Source: Micromonospora sp. WMMD1102 | GTDB lineage: Bacteria; Actinomycetota; Actinomycetes; Mycobacteriales; Micromonosporaceae | Direction of reading: 5' to 3' | Assembly (NCBI RefSeq): GCF_029626265.1 | Contig: NZ_JARUBN010000001.1 | Location: 5,831,001 to 5,895,000, forward strand | DNA: 64,000 nucleotides | Shown here: positions 23,345 through 32,025 of the stretch, in pieces | How the letters are laid out: each line of letters opens with the position of its first letter | How positions within the stretch are numbered: the first letter of the stretch is position 1 | Program-made: the position numbers and the translations under genes | Notes under the pieces: model-generated | Database searches by the model: none | Told to the model about the DNA's origin: nothing | The model's input: only the letters and a program-made list of their open reading frames with translations

Positions 23345-25906
23345 GTGCCAGGAGTGCGCAACCTGACCCAGGTCGAGGCGACGGAACGTGGGCGTCTGCT
23401 CGACGTCACCGGCTATGACATCCGGCTGGACCTGTCGTCCGCCGGGCTCGGCGCGGACGGCCGTACCTTCCGCTCGACGACCGAGGTCCGGTTCCGGTGC
23501 GCCGAGCCGGGCGCCACCACCTTCATCGAGGTGGCCGCCGATTCGGTACGCGCCGCCACGCTGAACGGCGCCCCGGTCGACATCTCCGGCTGGTCGGCCG
23601 AGGCCGGGCTCACCCTGACCGGCCTGGCCGCCGAGAACACGCTTGTGGTCGATGCCGACTTCCTCTACTCCTCCAGCGGTCAGGGGCTGCACCGCAGCGT
23701 CGACCCGGTGGACGGCGAGACCTATCTCTACAGCCAGTTCGAGACCGCCGACGCGCAGCGGGTCTTCGCCTGCTTCGACCAGCCCGACCTGAAGAGCGTC
23801 TACACCTGGCACGCGACCGTGCCGGCGCACTGGCGGGTCGTCTCCAACATGCCGGCGAGCGCCGAGGAGCCGGCCGGCGCCGACACCAAGACCGTCCACT
23901 TCGATGAGTCGGTCCGGATGAGCACCTACATCACCGCGATCTGCGCCGGCCCCTACCACGAGGTGCGCTACAACCACGACGGGCTCGACCTCGGCTACTT
24001 CTGCCGGGCCAGCATGGCGCAGCACCTCGACTCGGCCGACCTGAACCTGATCACGGTGCAGGGCTTCGACTTCTTTCACGAGCAGTTCGGCGTCCGCTAT
24101 CCTCTGCCGAAGTACGACCAGGTCTGGGTGCCGGACTTCAACGCCGGTGCGATGGAGAACTTCGGCTGCGTCACGCACGCCGAGGCGCACTACCTGTTCC
24201 GGTCCCAGGTGACCGACTTCGAGTACGAGCAGCGGGCCAACACGATCCTGCACGAGTTGGCGCACATGTGGTTCGGCGACCTGGTCACCATGCGCTGGTG
24301 GAACGACCTGTGGCTGAACGAGTCGTTCGCCGAGTGGGCCAGCCACTGGGCCAACACCAACGCCACCCGGTTCACCGACGCGTGGACGACCTTCCTCTCC
24401 ATCCGCAAGAACTGGGGCTACCGGCAGGACCAGCTCTCCTCCACCCACCCGGTCTACTGCGAGATGCCGGACCTGGAGGCCGTCGAGGTCAACTTCGACG
24501 GCATCACGTACGCCAAGGGCGCCAGCGTGCTCAAGCAGCTCGTCGCGTACGTCGGGGAGGCGCCGTTCCTGGAGGGCCTGCGCAGCTACTTCGGCAAGTA
24601 CGCCTGGAGCAACGCCACCTTCGACGACCTGCTCACCGAGCTGGAGGCGGCCTCCGGCCGGGAGTTGCGCAAGTTCGCCGCCGAGTGGCTGGAGACCTCG
24701 CAGGTCAACACGCTGCGCCCGGAGGTGTCGATCGACGCCGACGGCAGGTACGAGTCGGTGGTGGTCCGGCAGGAGGCGTCGACCGCGCACCCGACGCTGC
24801 GTACCCACCGGATCGGGGTGGGCCTCTACGACCTGCGCGACGGCCGGCTGGTCCGGCGGCAGCGGGTCGAGGTCGACGTGGCCGGCGAGCGCACCGAGCT
24901 GCCGCAGCTCGCCGGGGCCGCCGCGCCGGACCTGCTGCTGCTCAACGACGACGACCTGACCTACGCCAAGCTGCGGCTGGACGACCGCTCGATGGCCACC
25001 GTGGTCCGGCACATCGCCGCGTTCGAGTCGTCGCTGGCCCGGGGCCTGTGCTGGGCCGCAGCCTGGGACATGACCCGGGACGCCGAGTTGGCCGCCCGGG
25101 ACTACGTGGCGCTGGGGCTGGCCGGGCTGCCCGCCGAGAAGGACATCAACCTGGTCACCGCGACGCTGCGGCAGGTCGCCGCCACGCTCACCTCGTACGC
25201 CGCGCCGGAGTGGGCGCCGACCGGTTGGGCGCAGTTCGCCCGTACCGCGGCAACCGCCGTGCAGGCCGCCGAGCCGGGCAGCGGGCTGCAACTGGCCTGG
25301 GCCCGCACCTACGCGTCGGCGGCCCGCAGCGCGGAGGAGCTGGCCGTGCTGCGCGGCTGGCTGGACGGGGTCGAGGTGCCGGCCGGGCTGACCGTCGACA
25401 CCGAGCTGCGCTGGACGGTGCTGCGGGCCCTGGTCGCGGGCGGTGCCGCCGGGCAGGCCGAGATCGACGCCGAGCTGGCCGCCGACCGGACGTCGGGCGG
25501 GGAGCGGGAGGCCGCGCTGGCCGCCGCGCTGATCCCCACCGCCGAGAACAAGGAGACGGTCTGGCGCACCCTGACCGAGGGCGAGGCGCTGCCGAACTGG
25601 CGGCACCGGGCGCTGTTGCAGGGCTTCCAGCATCCGGCGCAGGCCGAGCTGACCGCGCCATACGCCGAGCGGTTCTTCGAGGTCGTCGGCCGGGTCTGGG
25701 CGAGCCGGGACAGCGAGCCGGCGCAGGAGTTCGTGATGCTCGCCTACCCGGCGTACCAGATCTCCGAGGAGACCATCCGGGCCACCGACGCCTGGCTGGC
25801 CCAGCCGGGGCATCCGGCGCCGCTGCGCCGGCTGGTCGCCGAGGGCCGGGACGGAGTCGTACGCGCACTCAAGGCCCGCGCCAAGGACGCCACGTCACCG
25901 TCCTGA
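23345..25906 (+). CDS. pepN: Aminopeptidase N (M1 family)
   Basis: This 853-residue zinc aminopeptidase has the substrate-binding GAMENFG (codons near 24150), the zinc motif HELAHMWFGDLVTMRWWNDLWLNESFAEW (HExxH-x18-E), and a full-length C-terminal ERAP1-like helical domain. It removes N-terminal amino acids from cytoplasmic peptides. GTG 23345 has GGAG 5 bases upstream and gives the usual N-terminus (PGVRNLTQVEA); an in-frame ATG at 23333 is less well placed. It is monocistronic and ends at a strong hairpin. Confidence 0.95.
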   Translation: MPGVRNLTQVEATERGRLLDVTGYDIRLDLSSAGLGADGRTFRSTTEVRFRCAEPGATTFIEVAADSVRAATLNGAPVDISGWSAEAGLTLTGLAAENTLVVDADFLYSSSGQGLHRSVDPVDGETYLYSQFETADAQRVFACFDQPDLKSVYTWHATVPAHWRVVSNMPASAEEPAGADTKTVHFDESVRMSTYITAICAGPYHEVRYNHDGLDLGYFCRASMAQHLDSADLNLITVQGFDFFHEQFGVRYPLPKYDQVWVPDFNAGAMENFGCVTHAEAHYLFRSQVTDFEYEQRANTILHELAHMWFGDLVTMRWWNDLWLNESFAEWASHWANTNATRFTDAWTTFLSIRKNWGYRQDQLSSTHPVYCEMPDLEAVEVNFDGITYAKGASVLKQLVAYVGEAPFLEGLRSYFGKYAWSNATFDDLLTELEAASGRELRKFAAEWLETSQVNTLRPEVSIDADGRYESVVVRQEASTAHPTLRTHRIGVGLYDLRDGRLVRRQRVEVDVAGERTELPQLAGAAAPDLLLLNDDDLTYAKLRLDDRSMATVVRHIAAFESSLARGLCWAAAWDMTRDAELAARDYVALGLAGLPAEKDINLVTATLRQVAATLTSYAAPEWAPTGWAQFARTAATAVQAAEPGSGLQLAWARTYASAARSAEELAVLRGWLDGVEVPAGLTVDTELRWTVLRALVAGGAAGQAEIDAELAADRTSGGEREAALAAALIPTAENKETVWRTLTEGEALPNWRHRALLQGFQHPAQAELTAPYAERFFEVVGRVWASRDSEPAQEFVMLAYPAYQISEETIRATDAWLAQPGHPAPLRRLVAEGRDGVVRALKARAKDATSPS

Positions 25907-25928
25907 TCGCACCACCGAACTGACCGCC

Positions 25929-25960
25929 GCCGGGCGCCGGATTCCCTTCCGGCGCCCGGC
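25929..25960 (+). terminator. 12-bp hairpin terminator after pepN
   Basis: GCCGGGCGCCGG (25929-25940) pairs perfectly with CCGGCGCCCGGC (25949-25960) across an 8-base loop, 22 bases after the pepN stop. Confidence 0.8.
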
Positions 25961-26016
25961 ACCGTCGCCAGCCGGAGAACCGTCCGGGTACTTGTCGGCG
26001 CGCGACGGGACCCGCG

Positions 26017-26205
26017 TCAGCCGTGCGACTTCGCCAGGCTGACGAAGCTGCGCCATGCCTCCGACCCGAAGGCCAACGTCCCGCCGTCCCGATCCTTGGT
26101 GTCCCGGACGAGTACCCGGCCAGGAAGGTTGTCGGCGACCTCGACGCAGTTGCCAGATGACCCGTTGGATCGCGTGCTCTTCCGCCAAACTGGATCATTG
26201 CTCAT
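26017..26205 (-). CDS. DUF397 domain protein
   Basis: This 62-residue protein has the complete DUF397 pattern: WRKSTRSNGSSGNCVEVADNLPG, VLVRDTKDRDGGTLAFGSEAWRSFVSLAK. DUF397 proteins accompany XRE-DUF5753 regulators across actinobacteria and are thought to act with them (for example BldB-like roles in development). Its ATG overlaps the end of the XRE gene by 11 bases. Confidence 0.92.
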   Translation of the reverse strand: MSNDPVWRKSTRSNGSSGNCVEVADNLPGRVLVRDTKDRDGGTLAFGSEAWRSFVSLAKSHG

Positions 26206-26977
26206 TGATAATCCTCAGCATCATGTCTCGGGTCTGGTCGGCGGTCAGCGCCAGCTCGTTCACTGCCTCCCAGACTAGTTCCAGCTCGAGCACGTCACGA
26301 GGAGTGGTCGCCACCCTCCCTTGTAGCAGGTCGTCGAGGTAGCCGAACCGCCGTCCGTCCGGCATCGTTGCAAGCGCGAGTGATCCCCCCAGCCCGGCAT
26401 GGATGCCGGCCGCGTCCGGCACGACCCGGATCCGGACAGTAGGCCGGTGGCTGATGTCCACCAGATGCGCCAGCTGAGCCTTGAGGATTTCGGGCGGCCC
26501 ACGGTGCAACGCGGATTCCTCAACCATCACAGCCATCTCAACCGGCGGCTTGCGGTCCAGCACGGCTGCCTGACGACTACAACGGGTTGCAACGACGTCA
26601 TCAAGCCGGCCGAAGTTGGATGGAACAGCGGCAAACACGAGCCGCATGTATTCCTCGGTCTGAAGCAGGCCGGGAATCAGCGTCGGCTCCCACGCGCGCA
26701 ACAGAACAGCTCGGCGCTCGTGTTCGACCCACGGGCGCAGCCACGGGCGCAGGTCCTCGTGTGCCGTCTTCGCCAGCCCTTGAATCTCGCTGCCGGTCCC
26801 GAACACTTTGTCGAGGCGCTGTGCCGTGCCTTCCTGCGGAATCAGCTTGCCTGCCTCGAAGTACTGGACCGAGGATTTCGAAACGCCGATCGCGACGGCA
26901 AGCCTGTCCTGAGACAGCTTTCGCTCGGTGCGGAGTTCCCGAATGCGGGCCGGCAGTGAAGCCGGTGGGCCACTCAT
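26195..26977 (-). CDS. XRE-family regulator with DUF5753 domain
   Basis: This 260-residue regulator has an N-terminal helix-turn-helix (RIRELRTERKLSQDRLAVAIGVSKSSVQYFEAGKLIP split around the turn) and a C-terminal DUF5753 domain (WEPTLIPGLLQTEEYMR, LVWEAVNELALTADQTRDMMLRII). ATG 26977 follows GGGGTGAT; an in-frame GTG lies 9 bases upstream. With the DUF397 gene it forms the standard actinobacterial pair. Two small genes face away from it on the other side of a 237-base gap. Confidence 0.92.
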   Translation of the reverse strand: MSGPPASLPARIRELRTERKLSQDRLAVAIGVSKSSVQYFEAGKLIPQEGTAQRLDKVFGTGSEIQGLAKTAHEDLRPWLRPWVEHERRAVLLRAWEPTLIPGLLQTEEYMRLVFAAVPSNFGRLDDVVATRCSRQAAVLDRKPPVEMAVMVEESALHRGPPEILKAQLAHLVDISHRPTVRIRVVPDAAGIHAGLGGSLALATMPDGRRFGYLDDLLQGRVATTPRDVLELELVWEAVNELALTADQTRDMMLRIINEQ

Positions 26978-27214
26978 GCATATCACCCCGGTAGGTCAGC
27001 GGCGATGTCGCCATCAGCAGGCGGTCAATGTGCTTATCTTCCGTGATCAGGCCGTCACGGTCCAGGGTGGATCGTAAGCGCCCCGTCCGGGAAGCACGCC
27101 CGCTTCTTACCCGTCGGGCGGGGCGCCCACGGGGGCGGCGCATCCGGTGCGGACAGAGGTGCCCTCCGGCGTGCCGCTCCCGCCCCCCAAATTGCCGGAC
27201 GAGAGGCATTCGCC

Positions 27215-27649
27215 ATGAAACACTCTCGCAATTCCCGCCATCGCCGGGCGTGGTGGCGCCTCTGGCGCTACTGCCGATGCGGCTTCCGTTGGGCCTGTCC
27301 GGACTCGGTCGAGCTGGTACCGATGCCGTACGAGCCGAATGTGCGACCCATCAGCCGGCACGACTTCCGGCGGGCGGTCAGGGACGAGGCGACCAGGATC
27401 GCGGTCGCCCGGAAGTCCCGTACCCAGGTCCAGGACTGGGCCGGACCGGAACCGCCGCCACCCACTCCCACCCCCACTCCCACCCCCACACCGCAGCCTG
27501 AGCGCCGGCGGAACGACCAGCCCGACTCCCGCCGTGAACCCCGGCGCGACGGATGGAACGGGCCGACCTGGGCGCATCTGGCCAACGGCCGGGCGGGCGA
27601 CCTGACTCCGGCTCAGCAGGACCGGGCCAGGCACGCCGAGCGGGTGTAG
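27215..27649 (+). CDS. Small basic hypothetical protein with Pro-Thr repeat
   Basis: This 144-residue protein begins with a Trp/Arg/Cys-rich segment (RRAWWRLWRYCRCGFRWACPD), which resembles small proteins often encoded opposite XRE-DUF397 pairs in Micromonosporaceae. It contains a (PT)n tract (PPPPTPTPTPTPTP) encoded by a CCCACT repeat and a charged C-terminus. No function is known. The following gene starts 2 bases after its stop, so they are coupled. Confidence 0.65.
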   Translation: MKHSRNSRHRRAWWRLWRYCRCGFRWACPDSVELVPMPYEPNVRPISRHDFRRAVRDEATRIAVARKSRTQVQDWAGPEPPPPTPTPTPTPTPQPERRRNDQPDSRREPRRDGWNGPTWAHLANGRAGDLTPAQQDRARHAERV

Positions 27650-27651
27650 CC

Positions 27652-27948
27652 GTGATCGGGCCGTCGGCGCGATGGGAGCGGCACGCGGCGCGACGCCGGA
27701 CGGCAGCAGCCGGGGCTGTCGGGCAACACGTTCCCGGGGACAGGTACGCCTGCCGGGTGTGCGAGCACGACTGGCCCTGTCGGGACGCCCGACTGGCCCT
27801 GCTGATCAGCTTTGAGGGTGACCGGGTGGGGCTGATGATGTATCTCGCCGCGCACCTCGCCAACGCCCTCGAAGCACTGCCCGACCGGCATCCCTCCATG
27901 ATCGTCGGACAGATCCTCTACTGGGTCCCCCGGCGCCGACGCTCCTGA
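27652..27948 (+). CDS. Small hypothetical protein with CxxC-like motif
   Basis: This 98-residue protein has GDRYACRVCEHDWPCRDARLALLISFEGDRVGL (broken at the turn), with a CxxC and a third Cys that could bind a metal, then MMYLAAHLANALEAL. Similar proteins are common next to XRE-DUF397 loci in this family of bacteria; their function is unknown. GTG 27652 follows the previous stop by 2 bases; the longer frame from 27553 overlaps the previous gene and is not needed. Confidence 0.65.
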   Translation: MIGPSARWERHAARRRTAAAGAVGQHVPGDRYACRVCEHDWPCRDARLALLISFEGDRVGLMMYLAAHLANALEALPDRHPSMIVGQILYWVPRRRRS

Positions 27949-27999
27949 CTTTCCTGGTTCCCTTCGCGCACTCTTCCTCCGGCGCGGCGCGAGCGGAAC

Positions 28000-28072
28000 G
28001 GCGGACCGATCGACGGTGGTCCGCCAGGTGGAACCCCCGGGCCGCCGTCGAGTCCCCACAGGCGGCCCGGGG
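28000..28072 (+). terminator. Two consecutive hairpins
   Basis: Stem 1: GGCGGACC (28000-28007) with GGTCCGCC (28018-28025). Stem 2: CCCCGGGCCGCC (28035-28046) with GGCGGCCCGGGG (28061-28072), a perfect 12-bp stem. They lie 50-125 bases after the stop of the 98-residue gene and probably end that operon. Confidence 0.7.
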
Positions 28073-28572
28073 CGCCGGACTGCCACCGCCGCCGGGACAA
28101 CCACCAACTCCCTGACGATTAGATCGCCGGGTGTCTCCGCCAAGCTGCTACCAGGACAGTTTCCGTGGGGTGCCGAGTGATCTGTCGAGCGGAGCCCGTG
28201 CGTCGCGGACGAATTCGCGGATCTCGTGAACGGCGGGACCGCGGCAGTGCCCCCCCGCGGTCGGGCGAGCGTACGTTGACTGGACCTACGGATGCCCGAG
28301 CGCGACGCGGTGGGATTGTGTCTGCCGCTTGAAGCCGATGTGAAATCCGCCGAGCGTAACGTTCCGTCCGTCACCGAGCACAAATCGTGACCGTCACCGC
28401 GGATTGGCGACTGGCTTGATCCGTTCGCGTATCGCGGGCCGACACGAGGGGAGGCCGGATTCCGACCGAGTCAACCGCGTCAACAGCGCTCACGAGGGTG
28501 TCCGAGCCGAGCACATCCGACAGGTCTAGGCCACGAGTTGGTGGACCTGACAGATCCGAGAGAGGCACAAGC
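28073..28572. other. 500-base non-coding stretch before the I36-like gene
   Basis: No supported gene. GC is visibly lower than in the flanks. A direct repeat CGTCACCG occurs at about 28369 and 28392. It must hold the promoter of the I36-like gene, but I cannot place it with confidence. Frames here lack both a ribosome site and GC3 bias. Confidence 0.5.
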
Positions 28573-29028
28573 ATGAGGAAAGTAAAGGCGTTGATGTTGG
28601 TGGCTGCTGTTCTGGCGACGATGTTGTCGACGACCGGCACCAGTCACGCCAGCACGGGCGACGACAGGACCACCGCCACCGCATCGCCACTGATCCTGGA
28701 CGCGGCGGCCCCGATCTGCCCGGCTGGGTACGTGTGCCTGTTCGTGGACGTCGATCAGAGAACAGGCGGGTACAGGTGGGCGGCTGGTGCTTACGACAGC
28801 AACTTCACACAACTTCCGTGTGTAGCAGCGTGGAAATGCAAAACCCGCAATGACTTCAACGATGAGGCCAGCTCCTGGCACAACAATACGGACAGGACCT
28901 ACTGCGTCTCCTGGGGCATAAACGGCGGCAACCCCGACAACACCATGCCCCCGGGCACCTACGGGAACTTCACCACCACCGGTTGGAACGACCAGGCTTC
29001 GTCAATCGGCTTCATCGGCTGCCCGTAA
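28573..29028 (+). CDS. Secreted peptidase inhibitor I36-family protein
   Basis: This 151-residue protein has a Sec signal peptide (MRKVKALMLVAAVLATMLS, likely cleaved after SHA) and a mature domain with the I36/crystallin-like pattern: CPAGYVCLFVDVDQRTGG, FNDEASSWHNNTD, and an aromatic-rich end (GWNDQASSIGFIGCP). It has six Cys, which suggests disulfides outside the cell. The type member, SMI of Streptomyces nigrescens, inhibits metalloproteases; whether this one inhibits anything is not known. It is followed by a strong hairpin. Confidence 0.8.
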   Translation: MRKVKALMLVAAVLATMLSTTGTSHASTGDDRTTATASPLILDAAAPICPAGYVCLFVDVDQRTGGYRWAAGAYDSNFTQLPCVAAWKCKTRNDFNDEASSWHNNTDRTYCVSWGINGGNPDNTMPPGTYGNFTTTGWNDQASSIGFIGCP

Positions 29029-29038
29029 CCCGGGCGAT

Positions 29039-29078
29039 GCGAGTCCCAGCCAGAGGAACGGCCTCTACTGGGGCTCGC
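29039..29078 (+). terminator. Extended hairpin after the I36-like gene
   Basis: GCGAGTCCCAG (29039-29049) pairs with CTGGGGCTCGC (29068-29078) with one G-U pair, and an inner AGAGG/CCTCT stem extends it around an AACGG loop. Confidence 0.75.
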
Positions 29079-29295
29079 ACTCCGCCCCCGTGTCACCACC
29101 AAAGATCGAGCACAGGACCGTCGATCAGTTCTGGCACCCGGTCTCGCAGCCAGTTGCGGGCGACCTGACCCACAGCGGGACGGGCGTCGGTCCTGCGGCT
29201 CGCGCCGTCCCGACGCCAACCAGCGCAACCCCATTGCGGCGGCGCGCACCTCCTCCCTCACGACCTGGCACCACCATCACACCCGGAGGTTTCCG

Positions 29296-29958
29296 GTGAA
29301 CAGCCAGTCGACAAACCAGCACTCTCCCGACCCCAGCGCGACTGCCCACGACCTGCCCTCCACCGACCGCCGGCCGCGCTCCGCGCGCGGGCTTCTGGTC
29401 TGGCTCAGGAACCGCTGGCCGACCGCGGTCGCCGTGGCGATGTCCCTGCCCGGTTTCCTCGCCGAGACCCCGTCCGCGGAAGCACCCGACCTGACGAAGA
29501 GCTTGGGCGGAGTCTTCGTCCTGCTGCCGCTCGGCTACCTGGTGCTCGCCAAGCTACGTCGGCGTCGCGCCACATGGCCGGTGGTCTTCACCGGCATCGG
29601 CCTTGTGGTCCTGACCCGAATCGTCGGCAACGTGGACCCGGCGTTCGTCCTGACGGCCATCGCCCTGCTGGTCCTCATCTGGAGCGTCGCCGACGGGCAA
29701 TTGAGGAGGGACCGAACACTGCAAACGCAGGCGCTCGCATTCGGCGGCTTCGCCGCAGTCAGCTTCGCGGCACTAGCGATCCTCACCCAGGAGCCGACCA
29801 TCGCAGGATATCTCGTAGCAGCGGCCTGGTTGGCACACGGAATCTGGGATCTGATCCACCTCAAGCTCGACAGGGTCGTCGCACCCACTTTCGCCGAATG
29901 GTGCGCAGTGATCGACATCCTGATCGCCGTTCAACTGGTTCTCATCATCACCGCCTAG
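29296..29958 (+). CDS. Multi-span membrane protein, function unknown
   Basis: This 220-residue protein has a hydrophilic N-terminus of about 40 residues and about six hydrophobic helices (for example GGVFVLLPLGYLVLAKL, FVLTAIALLVLIWSVADG, AALAILTQEPTIAGYLVAAAWLAHGIWDL). No recognised family. GTG 29296 has GGAGG about 8 bases upstream. It lies between an exported protein and a remnant of a mobile element; it could be part of the same acquired segment. Confidence 0.7.
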   Translation: MNSQSTNQHSPDPSATAHDLPSTDRRPRSARGLLVWLRNRWPTAVAVAMSLPGFLAETPSAEAPDLTKSLGGVFVLLPLGYLVLAKLRRRRATWPVVFTGIGLVVLTRIVGNVDPAFVLTAIALLVLIWSVADGQLRRDRTLQTQALAFGGFAAVSFAALAILTQEPTIAGYLVAAAWLAHGIWDLIHLKLDRVVAPTFAEWCAVIDILIAVQLVLIITA

Positions 29959-30176
29959 CCAGGACCCACCCGACGCGGTCGCAAGGCTTCCGTCGGCAGC
30001 AGTCTCCGGATAGAGGGCAGCAGGATCGGGGTACAGGAACATGGGTCACGATCCTGCCTCGCCTCGCCATCATCGCGACAGCCGCAGAACGGTTGGAGTC
30101 CAGTCGCCTCGAAGCATCCGCTTCTGCCGCCGTCCGAGTGTGGCGGCCGTCGGACGGGGCGTTCGAGCCGGTCAGC

Positions 30177-30575
30177 TCACGCGGGACCGTCGAGATAGCC
30201 GGGGTCGGCAGAACCCGACGCGACGCGGACGCGATACCCCCAGCGCCGTAAGACCTGGGCGATCTTCGCGGCGCCGGCCGGGTTGGCGGAGTGCACGTTG
30301 ATGACGCCGACGTCAAAGGGGCGCCTGTCGAAGGCGGCCCGTTCCAGGACCTCCACGACCGGCCAGATCGTGTCGTCCCCGCCGAGATCGTGGTCCAGCC
30401 ACAACTCGTCCAAGCGCCGGCCCCGGTACCGCTCGAGGAATTCAACCCCGGCTGCGCTGGTACGGGCCACCTGGGCACCACGGCCATCCACGAACGAACG
30501 AAGGTCATCGACCAAGACGATCGTTTGGCGGGCATCCACAGGATGATGATGCCTTGGCAGCATCGTGATGCACAT
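30177..30575 (-). CDS. Cyclic-phosphate-processing receiver (cREC) domain protein
   Basis: This protein of about 132 residues is one receiver-like domain: TIVLVDDLRSF at the N-terminus, LWLDHDLGGDD in the middle and INVHSANPAGAAKIAQVLRRWGY at the end. The DHDLGG and NxHSxNPxGA motifs mark the cREC group, predicted to process 2',3'-cyclic-phosphate RNA or nucleotide ends, rather than two-component receivers. There is no output domain and no kinase nearby. The start is uncertain (ATG 30575 or 30563). The upstream side runs into a decayed recombinase on the other strand, so this gene may be cargo of a former element. Confidence 0.7.
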   Translation of the reverse strand: MCITMLPRHHHPVDARQTIVLVDDLRSFVDGRGAQVARTSAAGVEFLERYRGRRLDELWLDHDLGGDDTIWPVVEVLERAAFDRRPFDVGVINVHSANPAGAAKIAQVLRRWGYRVRVASGSADPGYLDGPA

Positions 30576-30595
30576 CCGGATTTGCCGCTCCTGGC

Positions 30596-30928
30596 GTGCT
30601 GGCAAACCCGGCCGACTTCGCCCTGTTCGCGCTGCTGGGCCTGCTCGGGCTGCGGATCTTCGAAGCCTGCGGGGCGAACATCGCCGACCTTGGCGAGGAG
30701 CACGGACGGCCACCGGTCCTGCGCGTGACTGGCAAGGGCGGCAAGGTCGTCCTCGTACCACTGCCACCCGCAGTGGCCCGAGGCATCGACCGGGCCGTGG
30801 ACGAGCACGTGCAGATCGGCGCCCGCCACACCGACCCGCGAACCACCATGCGCTACGACCGGGCCCGCAAAAACCTCGACCGGCACCCCAGCTACATCCT
30901 CGCCGCGTACATGGCCTCCGGGACGTAG
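30596..30928 (+). pseudogene. Tyrosine recombinase remnant, 5'-truncated and internally deleted
   Basis: The frame of about 110 residues starts inside the catalytic domain: LLGLLGLRIFEACGANIADL (catalytic Arg I in LGLR), then LRVTGKGGKVVLVPLPP (Lys beta-hairpin). It jumps from RAVDEH to VQIGARHTDPRTTMRYDRARKN, which holds the final His and the nucleophilic Tyr. In intact XerC/D-like integrases about 70-80 residues lie between these parts, including the HxxR motif (often HMLRH). That segment and the whole N-terminal half are missing, so it cannot be active. It marks a former integrated element. Confidence 0.8.
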
Positions 30929-30980
30929 CAAGCGCTCACAGCTTCGCCGAGAAGAGCGCCAGTGAAGACCGATCAATGGC

Positions 30981-31017
30981 TTGCGTCGTAGGCGTTCGGT
31001 CGATACGGTCTGGCCCG
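30981..31017 (+). promoter_or_regulatory. Leaderless promoter TTGCGT-N17-TACGGT
   Basis: -35 TTGCGT (30981-30986) and -10 TACGGT (31004-31009) are 17 bases apart; ATG 31018 lies 8 bases after the -10 box. Confidence 0.65.
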
Positions 31018-31215
31018 ATGACATTCCTGACTCCACGACGAGTTCTTGCCGTCGTCCTGCTGCTGATCGCATTCGTGGCTCTGGCTGCGTCGCGCACCTT
31101 CCCGATCTTGGACGATCTCTCCGGCGTGGCGAAGTCGGCGATCACGATCGCGGGCGCGGCGTGCGCCCTGGTTGGCGCTTGGCTCTGGGTTCGCAAGGCG
31201 TCGGACCAGCCGTAG
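31018..31215 (+). CDS. Small two-helix membrane protein
   Basis: This 65-residue protein has two hydrophobic helices (VLAVVLLLIAFVALAASR and ITIAGAACALVGAWLWV) joined by a short loop and a charged end (RKASDQP). No recognised family. A well-formed leaderless promoter supports it as a real gene. Confidence 0.6.
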   Translation: MTFLTPRRVLAVVLLLIAFVALAASRTFPILDDLSGVAKSAITIAGAACALVGAWLWVRKASDQP

Positions 31216-31470
31216 GCTAGGCGAACGGCTGTGGACTTCGCCGAAGGCCAGGTTCGCATTCCTCATGCCAGCCACCCATGGGTCGCACGCATGTGCTGCG
31301 GAACACGCGTGGCGGCGGGCTGTGCGCGGGTCACGGAGCGTGGCGGCGTACGGCTGGCGCGGCGTCCGATCATGCCGAAGTGAGTGCATCCGATCACGCC
31401 GAATTAGGGAACTGGAAGTCCCCTTGGCATCATGCATCGTGAACGCACGTGTAGAACAGGTTGAGGTGGC

Positions 31471-32025
31471 ATGGTGGTGGAAGCGCTCACAGCGGCTCGC
31501 TCGCTCCTGCGTCCCTTGGAGCGCAAGGACATTCCGGCACTCGCCCAACTCACCCGGGCCAACCGAGAATTCCTGGCGCCGGCGAGTCCGCTGCGCCCGG
31601 AGGAGCACTTCACAGACGAGGGACAGGAGCACGCCGCCCTCGCGAGCCTCCAAGCGGCGGAGAACGGCACCGCGCTGCCGATGGTCATAGTCGACAGGAC
31701 CGGAGATCTCGTCGGCACGCTGAACATCAGCAGCATCATTCGAGGGGCGTTCCAGTCCGCGAGCATCGGCTACTGGATCTCTCAGGACCGCAATGGTCAG
31801 GGATTTGCCTCCGCAGCGGTGGCTGCCGCCAAGCGGACCGCCTCTGACCAACTTGGCCTGCATCGACTCCAGGCGGAAACCCTGGTTGACAACGAAGCGT
31901 CCCAGCGGGTTCTGATCAAGAACGGCTTCGTACAATACGGCCGAGCACCGGAGTACCTCAAGATCGCCGGCCGATGGCAGGACCACCTGCTGTTCCAGGT
32001 CACCTTTCCCGACGCCGAGCAGTAA
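31471..32025 (+). CDS. GNAT N-acetyltransferase (RimJ/RimL-like)
   Basis: This 184-residue protein has the RimJ/L pattern: SLLRPLERKDIPALAQLTRANREFL, YWISQDRNGQGFASAAV (acetyl-CoA loop), LHRLQAETLVDNEASQRVLIKNGF and a C-terminal QDHLLFQVTF. RimJ/L-type enzymes acetylate N-termini or small amines such as antibiotics; the substrate is unknown. ATG 31471 follows GAGGTGGC. The 255 bases upstream contain a pair of direct repeats (CCGATCATGCCGAA / CCGATCACGCCGAA at 31366 and 31390) that could be a regulator site. Confidence 0.85.
   Translation: MVVEALTAARSLLRPLERKDIPALAQLTRANREFLAPASPLRPEEHFTDEGQEHAALASLQAAENGTALPMVIVDRTGDLVGTLNISSIIRGAFQSASIGYWISQDRNGQGFASAAVAAAKRTASDQLGLHRLQAETLVDNEASQRVLIKNGFVQYGRAPEYLKIAGRWQDHLLFQVTFPDAEQ

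Noticed and set aside
23303-25813. 836-residue open frame antisense to pepN
   Set aside because: It is the mirror of a strongly conserved M1 aminopeptidase. Its translation has no domain and no ribosome site.
30596-30928. Functional integrase
   Set aside because: The N-terminal half and the HxxR segment are missing.
31018-31215. Longer form of the small membrane protein starting at 30565
   Set aside because: The longer frame runs through the recombinase remnant in another frame and would lose the leaderless promoter at 31004-31009.
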